This document shows, in pieces, positions 53,600 to 64,000 of a DNA stretch of 64,000 bases; within the stretch, counting starts at the first letter, position 1, and each line of letters opens with the position of its first letter. The notes beneath the pieces were generated by a model that ran no database searches, was not told where the DNA came from, and worked only from the letters and a program-made list of their open reading frames with translations. Made by a program: the position numbers and the translations under genes. Source of the DNA: Nematostella vectensis (taxonomy: Eukaryota; Cnidaria; Anthozoa; Actiniaria; Edwardsiidae); the NCBI RefSeq assembly GCF_932526225.1, contig NC_064037.1, positions 1,116,001 through 1,180,000 of the forward strand, in the 5' to 3' direction.

Positions 53600-56500
53600 G
53601 GTGACAGTCTTGATGTCAAGTACTACTAATAGGGCAAGTATTGTTTGCAGATGATGACAGCTCTGGTTAGAGATGACACTTGTGGAGAAAGACACCAAAA
53701 GCTAAAAAAAACTAGCATTATTCCTTTTTGCAGTGACCCTGCTATTTAGCGACACGAAAGCCATTTTTTTTACATATCGCTACGTGGATCTAGTGAGCTT
53801 TTGGCAACTTGAAAAAAGATAAAATGAATCCCATGCCAATCCCACAAGAGACCCTTAATTAAACTGACTCAGAATAACACTTGATCTTCTGATATTCCGA
53901 GCGTTCTTTCTGGTCTTTAAATAGCTGCTTTTATCGAATTTATATTACACCTTTTAACAATTCGCTAATTGCAATCATTATCGCTTGAAATAAACTCGAA
54001 AGCGCGCTTAAAATTCAAAACTAAGTTCAAACTCTCTATCCAAGCATGAGAACTATAAAAAAAACCGAAAGCTATGAATAGCTTCAGATAATCTTTAGAA
54101 AGTGCTAAAGTATTAATTAATGGATAAAGCAGGATAGTTTAGATGTTTAGCTTCATAATAACGACTTGACGCCGAGGGATTGATTTCTCCACTTGACCTT
54201 GAAGCCAGAACCACTCGCGTCAGCAAGACGAAAGTAGTAATCACTTCGTCACATAGATCAATTCCTGGAGAACAATACTCACCCGAACTCTTAGAAAATG
54301 ACTTTCCTAGAAAGATGACAATTAGTCTTGCTCGGAAACATGCTGCGGAGGTCTTTGCGCGCGCACGGTATTTCACTGAACTTCCATAACAACGTGACAT
54401 CAACCATTGACCTCTTGTGATGGGGCTCATAGCGTCACCCTTGCTCTTTTCCCGCGCGCAGGCATATTAGGTTCTGTCGAGGGCGACCGACGGTTGAAAA
54501 ACAGCATCTTACATTAAACAAAGCGCTCGTGTTGTAAAGCTCTTTTTTATAATGTCTAGGGCCGCTGAGTATATTTGGCGTCGGCATGGAGGGGCCTGAT
54601 TAATCAGGCTATTGAGAAAGCTCTTTTCAGCGCTATAATTGCAAAACAGCCATCACATACTGGTCTAGAGGCGCCAGCGAAGGGGACAGATCAGTGTTCT
54701 TTCAAATGGGCTATTTTATACTCGAAATGTGTTTTCTACATACAAACCTCTATTTTTTATATGTTAAGTGTACTATTATTATTATTCTCTTTTTATTTGC
54801 TTTTTGCATTCTTTTGACTTTCTGTAGCTCGAGTTCTTTGTTAAGTTCTTGAAGGATGTGTAAATGGTTCTGGAATGCGCATTGTCAATAAGGGCATCCT
54901 CCCAGAAATCATGCCGTGTCGTGAGTCGTATACGGGACCAGCTTTGGGGCAAAGTTTTAAGATTCTTAGACACTTTGGAAAGTAATGAAAGGATAACGCT
55001 TTTAAACTATGATAACTCCAAATTTTCATGTTAAATTAACCTTGTGTACGTTTGTAAACAGATATTAATAAGAAACTTGTTTTACATTAAAAAGGTATAC
55101 AGCGTGGCTTTGCCCTGGAACAACCCGTACCCTACAACTCGCACAGTTGTCATGCCATGGAGAAAGATAATAAAACAAGAAATATGGGGAGAGTTATATT
55201 GAACTTTACCAAAGAGATGCTTAATACAGACCTTATCGGTTGGCGTTGGCGTTGTCGGCGTACCAGGAGTAGGCATAGTTGCTCTTCTTCTTCGCTAATC
55301 ACCGTATACCAAGATTAGCAACGATCTCGAATTTCCAGAACCACGAGGCCCTAGCAGAAGTTCCAATCACGCTTTTTAACTGCCTCGACCACTGCGCTAT
55401 CTCTAAACGGGGCACGCGTTGTTTCGCCAAAGAATGTTGTCTTCTTGTTGACTCTGTCTAATTTATGGATGCTTAGATGCATTGACTTTCTGATTAGAAT
55501 TTCCCTCACGGAGATAAAAGCTGTCGATCAAATGTTTGCCCAAACAGTGCGCGCGCCAAAGCGAGTGTCGAGTGTCGTTTGAAGTGACACCGCAAAGCTA
55601 AACATACCGACTGTTAGCTAGGTAAATACAATTAGTCACTGATTGATAACGAACGGGATGATCCCATAAACAGATCAAGCCTCCCTGTAAATGTGATTGT
55701 TTTTTTTTTTTAGAGTTTAGGAGTCTTTGTGAGGGTATAAACTTGGAATGCACATAAGGATTTATAAGGACATTTTAGACAGGGGCAGAGAATGCAGTCA
55801 AAAGTTCTTTCATCTGTCAGCTTAGGTATTTGTCATGCTAACGGTGAGCATACTAAGCTGTGCAAGCAGAGGTCGGTGGTCGCAAATGTTTTTTTAGGAA
55901 AAAAGATCTTTTAGGGAATTTAAGTTTCAGGGTTTTATTTTTTTTTTTTTTTCGAGCGTTACCTGTAATTTTTGGGGTTTTGCTCTTTATGGGATTAAGG
56001 AAAGCGTAAGAAAATGCTAGAATCCCATCATAACACACGAGTCCCGGATGGAAGAGATGAATGAAGAAAAAGCATTGCTCTCTCATTATGGCGAGATAAT
56101 ATATTTCAAAAATTCCGCCCTATCAGGTGTAGAGCCTGTGCTTGCGGCCTGAGGGCGTATTTCAGGTATGTTGAACCATCGCCAGGGGCCATATTACCCT
56201 CCGCCCCTCCCCCGTTCTCCCCTTGCCCCCAAGGGCTGTAGATAAAAGGAGCACCAAAAGTAATTGCGCAAAGCCTAGTAGCCTGAGTGATATTGAATAT
56301 GAAAAGCATATTTATATATATATATATACCACGGGGAAAACCAGACCACTCTCCAAAGCTGCCTCCCGAGCGATTTTGACCTCTTCGAAATCTTTGTTGC
56401 GCGACACCCCAGAATCCACAATACTTGTCTCGTATGACAAAAACGCTAAAGCAATCAAGCAACGATAAAAACTGCCTCCATAGTTTGATTGACCACGCAC

Positions 56501-57440
56501 AAGAAGAGAATCTCCAATCCAGACCGGGGATTTAGGATTCTGGGGAGGTCGTGCAATAACTATATTTTTCGACTATAACTGAAGAGAAATAAATGAGTAA
56601 GGCTTGGAGCCTCTGTTATCCAGATTACAATATTACGATACTATACGGTCGTAGTAGCTAAAATCCCTTTCTTGGTAAGTCAAGTCCAGTTTTCCCGCCT
56701 ACCAGTCAGATTGTGCTCGTTTGCTGCACGACGGTTTCCCTGTGGCACTAGTCTCGCTAAGGGTCCTGGGAAGTATGAAACATGGCGGACGAAGAAGGAC
56801 TTCTTGGCAAAAGTGAATATTGTCTTTGTCGAGCTAAAATCGCGAAAAAGTAGCCTAGCGATCACTATCATTTACCCGTTGCTTTCGGTACGTACGTTTG
56901 CTTGAAGGGTTTGGCTCTTACGTTGCATTTTACATTTGGACGCTAGCTTCGCAAGGTGACACAAGAAAGGGGGGCGGGGTGTGGTCGTCCTTATCTCGCT
57001 GGACAGATAAACAGACCATGTCACATATTCCTCCATTTTCCTTTACGAAATATTATCTCCGAAATTTCAATTTTGGCTTTTCTTAACTTATTTGTTTTTA
57101 TTTATTATAAATGGAATGTAAAGTCAATTCGATTGTAACGTTCGTTCTTTCTATTAACTTAAGCTTAACTTAAGTTAATACACGTTTTTTTTGCGTTTCC
57201 CACAATTTGCAAATTGTAATCCTAAGTATTTAAACAATATTTCTTTCGTGTTTATAGTTTGAAGAAGAAGCATTTCATAACAAGCTATTTTCATTTCATA
57301 TTACTCTACCGAAACTGTTTGCCTTGCAGGTTGTCATAAATAATTCACGTCTTCAATAGACAGTAATCATATTATCACTCTCAAAAAAACCTTTTTGGGG
57401 CTTCATCCTTGTACAAGTGAGCTCATTTTAAAGCCCATAT
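53600..57440. other. Intergenic region between channel and lipase genes
   Basis: No domain-bearing frame was found. At 56780-56851 a short ATG frame (23 codons, Kozak-like context) lies before a donor-like G|GTACGTACG at about 56888 and could belong to a 5' untranslated exon of the lipase gene downstream. Homopolymer T runs lie near 55700 and 55940. Confidence 0.45.
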
Positions 57441-57467
57441 TTTTATTTTCTCAGATTTTCTTAGATT

Positions 57468-60400
57468 ATGGAGTGGTTTATTTCTCTGTTTGCGGCAGCA
57501 GCACTGATTGCTGTAGTATTTTTGTCGGCCTGTGTCTCTGTCTACCTGTTACAGCCATCTCTTATTGTCGAGCTGATGCAAAGGTATGTGCTGAAAATAG
57601 CTAGAGCTGTATGCAAACAGCCCCAGTATCAATGAACATGGCTGGCACTACCCTGCTTAGTTGACACCAGGAGAAGCTGGCTAGCTTAGCACTTCCTAAC
57701 ATGGTGTACATACAGTGTGCAGACATTGTACAAACAGCCCTAGCACCATTGATTCTGCTACTGTTTGGATGGGACTCAACATACACATATTTAATATACG
57801 TTGTCAGTGCAAATGGCAAATGGCCATTGACAAATGGCAGTTCTACTACCGAAAGGACTCATGGATCCCAATTATATTTGTTCCAGATTCAGTATAATAT
57901 AAATAGTACATACAACTATCCATTAATTTTAATAAATACAACTATCCATTAATATAAAAAATGGTTCTGACATTGCTTGAATTTATTTATCACCTTTTAT
58001 TTTTACAAATAATTTCTACCCATAAACACCTGTCGGTCGTAGAACTGCCATTTGGCAATTGCCATTCGCCATTCGCACTGACAACCTTAATTGAAATAGG
58101 TGTATGGTAAAACTCACATAAATGGGACTACACATGGGCCTACAATTATTGTCTGTTATTTACACACATAGATTAGGTAAGTATTTCTCATATGCAAGTC
58201 GCTCTACCTTATTCTGCTTAATTTCAGAACATACTTAAACTCATGATTTTGGAGATTCTTGAAACTTAAAGACTCACGAAAAATAAAAACCACAAACTTT
58301 GATCTTGCAAAATTTAATGGATGTAGACAAATTGATCACAAAGATTGAAGGTTCTATTGAGATTTCCTACGATAATAGCTTGAGGAACAAGAAACACTTT
58401 TCCATCACTGAAGACTGTTTAAGGCAATTCATCAGACACTAAGGGACAACTTTTTGTTTTTTTGGGGGGTTTGTTTTAATATTTTAGTCCTGTTTCAGTT
58501 GTTGGTTAACATAATTTTTTTTGTAAAAACGAAAAGAAAAAAAGAATTAAATTGAACTTTGTATTCGCAACTTAAATTATATCCCCTGCAAACACAATTT
58601 TTCTCCGTGTTCACGAAATTAAAGAATTAAAAATTTAAGATCCATTAATATAAAGAAGGGTAAGGTACTAGTGTTTAAGATGTATTGACTAGGATAATAT
58701 TTCTTGACCTTTTCTTTGCTGTCGGCATAAATAGTTTTTGAATGTCAAGTTTATATTTTAGTACCTTTGTTTATCATCACAGGCTGGTCCAATTCTTGTA
58801 CTCACTTATTTTGGGTGGAAACTAAAATAGATTTCTTCTCAAATTCTCAGATTCCTTCTCAAGAAAAATGCTATTTGTAAAAAGCAAACCCTTGATCTGA
58901 TTTATTTGGATTTCTACTAACATATAAATTCTGTTTTTCCTGTTCAACCTAGTAGAATTATCCACTTTCAGAATATAAAGTTATGTCAATGCTCAAGGAT
59001 CAATTATTTTTTGTATAGGTGGAGTATGTTCTGGGCGGGATTCTCCAACAACACTATCAGAATTGGAGACTTTGAGTTCTCTTATATTGAAAGAGGAAGG
59101 GAGAAAACAACCCAGTCAACAATAGTACTCATCCATGGTTTTAGCTCTAGCAAGGATGTGTGGTGTCAAATGTCACATGGCTTGCCCAGGTCATACCATC
59201 TTATTGCACTAGACTTGCCTGGACATGGTAAAACCACCAGGAAGCACCATGATAATTTCAGTATCCCTTCACAAGTGAGCAAGCTACATCAGGTAAAGTT
59301 TTAGGAAATGGCAAAATCAGTGATAAATAAATTCACATTAAAAGAAAAGTCTAAAGGAGCACTCTCAGGCAGACCTTGTAATTGGTGATATGGGCAGACA
59401 CTTTTAGCCATAATATTTTGCATGTTTCTCCTTTTTTTTTCTTTTGGCTTTTTTCTATGTACTTTTTCCCAGGTGGTTCCGTGTGTTTATTCGGTGGAGG
59501 GGGGGAGGGTGACTTTTGCTGCAAATAAACCAATCTTGTTCAGCCACCAATTGAGCTCTTCAAAAAACAAACGTATTTATGATCCTAATGTATTTATAAT
59601 TGAATTCATTAAAATGTGCATAAGACTGAGACAGTCCTTGATATACTAAATTGTAATTTTTGCCTAGTTTCTCCATGCTGTTGGCGTCAATAAGAGGAAG
59701 TTTCATCTTGCCGGGATATCAATGGGTGGTCATATTGTAGGTGTTTATGCTGCACAGCACCCTGCAAGGGTTGCATCCGTTATCATGATGTGTCCAGCAG
59801 GTATCCAGGCCCCTGAGCACAGTGAGTTCATCACAGATGTTGTCCTCAATGGGGAGAAGAACTACCTAATCCCAGACACACCAGAGGATTTCCAGAAAAT
59901 GCTGAACAAAGTTCTTCACAGGGAGGTCACCATTCCATATTTTATTGCCAAGCTGTTTGCTGATGTTAGGAGACCTTGTAAGGACTTTTATCAGAAAGGT
60001 GCGAACAAGCATTTATGTATGTAAGTATTATTCCTTACTCTGGGCTTTAAGTCATGAAAATGTGATTTCCTGTTTTTGCATGCTAAATCCTGTTAAAAGT
60101 CTGGAATTTCAATATGCTGTAAATGCTTGTTTTAGGATTCTGGGTGCTTATTTAATTTATTTGTAGTTCCCAAGGGGATCGCTTATTTCAAAATTCAGAC
60201 TTCAGATAACTGAGTCATGATTTTATTTCAAGCATATTTAAGAAAGGTAATTCATATGAATCATTTTTCAGTCAGAAATGAAACACAAACAACAACAGCA
60301 TACCTGCCAACTCTCCCACACATTTAATAATTGAATTACTGTTGATACAAACTATGGTACAATTTAATAACTAATGCACTATTAATACAAACTCACTATA

Positions 60401-60652
60401 ATACAATTTAATAATAGAATTACTATTGGTGCAAACTAACTTTGATACAATTTGATAATTAAAATTACAATTTCATTATTTAATTACTATTGATACAAAC
60501 TAAGTTTTTGTATTCATTGTTTTTGTGCTGATCAGCTTGTTTTTTTTTCAGTTCTAGAAGACATTGTGCACCCAGATCATAGATTTCTTCTCCATCATGT
60601 GCTTGATGACATACATGTACCGTCACTGGTACTCTGGGGGGTTGATGACAAG
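57468..60652 (+). CDS. ABHD6: ABHD6-like monoacylglycerol lipase, first four coding exons (partial)
   Basis: Exons 57468-57583, 59019-59292, 59668-59998 and 60552-60652 join in frame (274 residues, phase 0 at the end). An acceptor at 57453-57454 before the ATG implies a 5' untranslated exon. Residues about 5-28 are a membrane anchor, as in ABHD6. The alpha/beta-hydrolase core shows LIHGFSSSKDVW (oxyanion hole), LDLPGHGKT, the nucleophile elbow GISMGG with Ser148, CPAGIQ, and WGVDD with the likely acid Asp273. Human ABHD6 has its nucleophile at Ser148 too. The enzyme hydrolyses monoacylglycerols such as 2-arachidonoylglycerol at the membrane. The catalytic His exon (about 60 more residues) was not found in this window and is expected beyond the right end. 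Confidence 0.92.
57800..58086. mobile_element. Inverted-repeat element (MITE-like) in lipase intron 1
   Basis: Arms of about 55 bp: the left has 'gttgtcagtgcaaatggcaa' and 'caaatggcagttctac', the right has 'gtagaactgccatttggcaa' and 'cattcgcactgacaacc'. About 175 bp lie between them. The target duplication is not clear. Confidence 0.65.
60320..60510. repeat. ~58-bp degenerate repeat in lipase intron 3
   Basis: 'tacaatttaataa' plus 'attactattgatacaaacta' recurs about four times, AT-rich and diverged. Confidence 0.7.
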
Positions 60653-60659
60653 GTGATAA

Positions 60660-62395
60660 GTTACATTAAAGAAAATCGTTATAAGCTTTACTTGGCATTC
60701 ATTCATTCATTCCTTGGTTTATTCCTTGGTTTATTCCTTCGTTTATTTATTCATTCATTAATATTTATTTGTAAGGTTTTTGATGCAATGTGGTAAGGCA
60801 AACATTACAGAGCACAGCTCTAGAACCAAAAGTGTTAGGTCTAGCATGCCAAGAGGCCTCACTCAGAATGCCCTTTTAACTCTTTGACTCCTGGATATTT
60901 TTGAGTTGAATTAACAAAAAACAGACTGAAAACAGATACCTCCCCCCTATTCTGAGTTTTACACAGCCTGTCAAAGTCAAACACAGCTGCACCTAGTCAG
61001 CAGTATCCTAGCTTTCCAACAGCGCTTTGCGGTCCCCACTTTTAATCCCTCATCGTTGTGCTGAAGCGAGCACAACTTGATGGTTGCTTGTATTTTTCAT
61101 CGGAAATACAGCTATGAGCATATTAGGAGAGTGTCTCAATACATCATGAAGTCTATTGGGGTATAATTGAGTGCTTTGCTTTTGGATATTTGCAAGCCAA
61201 GGTGGATTCATGATGATTTTTTCTTGTTCTTGGCTTTGCCTGGATGAGAAAATAATTTTCTAATGAATCACCACAGCTCTCCTAAATGCCGTCTTTTCTG
61301 GAACCAAATTGATTCCAAAATTGTTTACACTGCTATGCTTGGTCTATATGACCAGGAATTAATTTGTTTGGCTTCGGGGTGAAAAGAGTTATAAAAAACC
61401 ATCTGACTTTGGGGAGAGGATTGTTGACTGGCCCTCCCCTTGTGAATTTTTCCCTGAATCTTCCAGAATGCTTTGCAATCTGTAAAGGCATCCACAAGTG
61501 GTTTTACAAGCCTCCAGGGAGTGGACATTGTGTTTTGAGGCCATGGAAATGAACCTGGAGGATCAGAATAAAGGTATCTATTTGTGTCTTGAGCTGTGTT
61601 TGCTGATCTCTCTCCCTTGTGTGGTATTTTAAACGTTTTATTGAGAGGGGTGATTCTGCTTTTCTTTCCTTGTTCGATTTGAAATTTGAACCTGTGCTAT
61701 TATTTGGTAAAGGGTAGTTTCCAACACCTTGCTTGGATGCATATCTTCAATACCATTTATCCCTTAGACTGATGCCTGAGTATCTTTATCTTGTTGTGTT
61801 TATTTTGCATTTATGAATTTTTGGGGTTGTGGATACTCCTTAAAGCTGGTACAGCCAGTTGAGGGGTCAATATGTTAAGCAATCAAAAGTATAGATATAT
61901 TTTTAATTATCGGGCTGTAAATTACAGACTATTATACACCCACATAAAATTACTGCATTCTTTGTGTTAAAAATAATTCTATGGGTTGTGTCATGGAAAA
62001 CGGGCACTGATGAGGAATGTTTGTTTCTTTCTTTGAGACTTTTTAACCATTTCTCCATCATGAAATCATCAATTGTTGATTTCATAATTTAGAATCATTC
62101 TAGTGGCTCAGCAATTTATTTGGTTATACTGTTTGGACTCTTTTGTGATACAACCCATATCTAGTTGAGAATGCGTTGACCAGTTTATCATTGCTTTGTA
62201 GATAATCCATGTTTCCAGTGTCCATGTGATGAAAGAAAAAATGAAGAATTGTCAAGTTCAGCTGATAGAAAGGTGTGGCCACGCTATATTCCTTGAGAGA
62301 CCTTGGAAAACTGCTAAATTAGTTAATGAATTCTTGTCGTCATTGCATTAGTTAATAGTTAGACCTTTTGCCTTAGCATTTGGAGATCACTGATC
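60660..62395. other. Lipase intron sequence, no exon recognised
   Basis: Begins after the exon 4 donor GTGATA. A CATT/TTTATTCC simple repeat lies at about 60697-60765. No stretch encoding the expected Gly-His-Ser catalytic region was recognised; a plausible acceptor at about 61472 leads into a frame without the needed motif. Confidence 0.5.
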
Positions 62396-62398
62396 AGT

Positions 62399-64000
62399 CC
62401 TCCCAGTCAGAGTGTATGTGTCTGTGATAGAGGGTTTACCTCCCAGTCAGAGTGTATGTGTCTGTGATAGAGGGTTTACCTCCCAGTCAGAGTGCATGTG
62501 TCTGTGATAGAGGGTTTACCTCCCAGTCAGAGTGTCTGTGATCTGTGACAGAGGGTTTACCTCCCAGTCAGAGTGTATGTGTCTGTGATAGAGGGTTTAC
62601 CTCCCAATCAGAGTGTATGTGTCTGTGATAGAGGGTTTACCTCCCAGTCAGAGTGTATGTGTCTGTGATAGAGGGTTTACCTCCCAGTCAGAGTGTATGT
62701 GTCTGTGATAGAGGGTTTACCTCCCAGTCAGAGTGAATGTGTCTGTGATAGGGGGTTTACCTCCCAGTCAGAGTGTATGTGTCTGTGATAGAGGGTTTAC
62801 CTCCCAGTCAGAGTGTATGTGTCTGTGATAGAGGGTTTACCTCCCAGTCAGGGTGCATGTGTCTGTGATAGAGGGTTTACCTCCCAGTCAGAGTGCATGT
62901 ATCTGTGATAGAGGGTTTACCTCTCAGTCAGAGTGTATGTGTCTGTGATAGAGGGTTTACCTCCCAGTCAGAGTGCATGTGTCTGTGATAGAGGGTCTAC
63001 CTCCCAGTCAGAGTGTATGTGTCTGTGATAGAGGGTTTACCTTCCAGTCAGGGTGCATGTGTCTGTGATAGAGGGTTTACCTCCCAGTCAGAGTGCATGT
63101 GTCTGTGATAGAGGGTCTACCTCCCAGTCAGAGTGTATGTGTCTGTGATAGAGGGTTTACCTCCCAGTCAGAGTGGATGTGATAGAGGGTTTACCTCCCA
63201 GTCAGAGTGCATGTGTCTGTGATAGAGGGTTTACCTCCCAGTCAGAGTGCATGTGTCTTTGATAGAGGGTTTACCTCCCAGTCAGAGTGCATGTGTCTGT
63301 GATAGAGGGTTTACCTCCCAGTCAGAGTGTATGTGTCTGTGATAGAGGGTTTACCTCCCAGTCAGAGTGCATGTGTCTGTGATAGAGGGTTTACCTCCCA
63401 GTCAGAGTGTATGTGTCTGTGATAGAGGGTTTACCTCCCAGTCAGAGTGTATGTGTCTGTGATAGAGGGTTTACCTCCCAGTCAGAGTGGATGTGATAGA
63501 GGGTTTACCTCCCAGTCAGAGTGCATGTGTCTGTGATAGAGGGTTTACCTCCCAGTCAGAGTGTATGTGTCTGTGATAGAGGGTTTACCTCCCAGTCAGA
63601 GTGCATGTGTCTGTGATAGAGGGTTTACCTCCCAGTCAGAGAGTATGTGTCTGTGATAGAGGGTTTACCTCCCAGTCAGAGTGGATGTGTCTTTGATAGA
63701 GGGTTTACCTCCCAGTCAGAGTGTATGTGTCTGTGATAGAGGGTTTACCTCCCAGTCAGAGAGCATGTGTCTGTGATAGAGGGTTTACCTCCCAGTCAGA
63801 GTGGATGTGTCTTTGATAGAGGGTTTACCTCCCAGTCAGAGTGTATGTGTCTGTGATAGAGGGTTTACCTCCCAGTCAGAGAGTATGTGTCTGTGATAGA
63901 GGGTTTACCTCCCAGTCAGAGAGTATGTGTCTGTGATAGAGGGTTTACCTCCCAGTCAGAGTGCATGTGTCTTTGATAGAGGGTTTACCTCCCAGTCAGA
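62399..64000. repeat. 40-bp minisatellite, about 40 copies, runs off the window
   Basis: The unit contains 'tcccagtcagagtgtatgtg' and 'tctgtgatagagggtttacc'. Most copies are near-identical, with T/C variation at 'tgtatg/tgcatg'. Shortened copies lacking 'tgtctg' occur at about 63175 and 63489. Probably within the intron of the ABHD6-like gene. Confidence 0.97.

Noticed and set aside
54113-54430. 105-codon minus-strand frame as an upstream exon of the channel
   Set aside because: No similarity to a channel N terminus, and an in-frame ATG exon with a correct-phase donor exists at 53560-53577.
61472-61552. Missing catalytic-His exon of the ABHD6-like gene
   Set aside because: An acceptor-like site is followed by a frame containing Gly-His-Cys near 'ggacattgtg', but the surrounding residues do not match the family and the frame stops early.

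Overview
The window is nuclear DNA from an animal, most likely an anthozoan cnidarian such as a sea anemone. This rests on intron-rich genes with GT-AG splicing, an atypical pentameric channel of a kind known from cnidarians, a BEL/Pao retrotransposon, LINE fragments, many inverted-repeat elements and abundant minisatellites. The species is an inference.

Layout. 1-3.25 kb: a recent tandem duplication (offset 2272 bp) around a G/T-rich core. 3.3-7.3 kb: degenerate repeats, a MULE-like DNA element with a 9-bp target duplication, a hairpin, and 85-bp and 36-bp tandem repeats. 7.45-9.76 kb (+): a three-exon FKRP-like LicD-family Golgi enzyme. 10.7-11.2 kb (-): a 5'-truncated LINE. 11.6-18.2 kb (+): a six-exon SLC16/monocarboxylate-transporter-like gene whose C-terminal tail of about 470 residues carries three NPF motifs. 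20.5-26.9 kb (-): a previously unannotated-looking gene assembled here from very small exons. It has a TATA box, a signal-peptide exon, then up to eleven internal exons of 12-60 nt, all phase 1 and all multiples of three. It ends in a cysteine-bearing exon preceded by a basic Lys-Arg site. 27-34.3 kb: AT-rich DNA without recognisable genes, with a 2-kb array of a 37-bp minisatellite. 34.3-40.9 kb (+): a BEL/Pao LTR retrotransposon with LTRs that look identical, a 5-bp target duplication and a gag-pol ORF that stops before the integrase core. 41.7-46.1 kb: a 37/39-bp minisatellite split by a LINE insertion. 46.2-46.7 kb: a MITE. 46.8-53.6 kb (-): an eight-exon pentameric ligand-gated channel without the Cys-loop cysteines, with minisatellite and foldback DNA in its introns. 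57.5-60.7 kb (+): the first four coding exons of an ABHD6-like monoacylglycerol lipase. 62.4-64 kb: a 40-bp minisatellite running off the end.

The genes do not form a pathway or operon. They are independent eukaryotic genes: membrane glycan modification, solute transport, a secreted peptide precursor, an ion channel and lipid hydrolysis. The strongest candidate for something undescribed is the micro-exon secreted-peptide gene. Its uniform exon phase would let any internal exon be skipped without losing frame, as in the micro-exon genes known from schistosomes. All exon structures were worked out by eye from splice sites, reading phase and homology; no transcripts were available.
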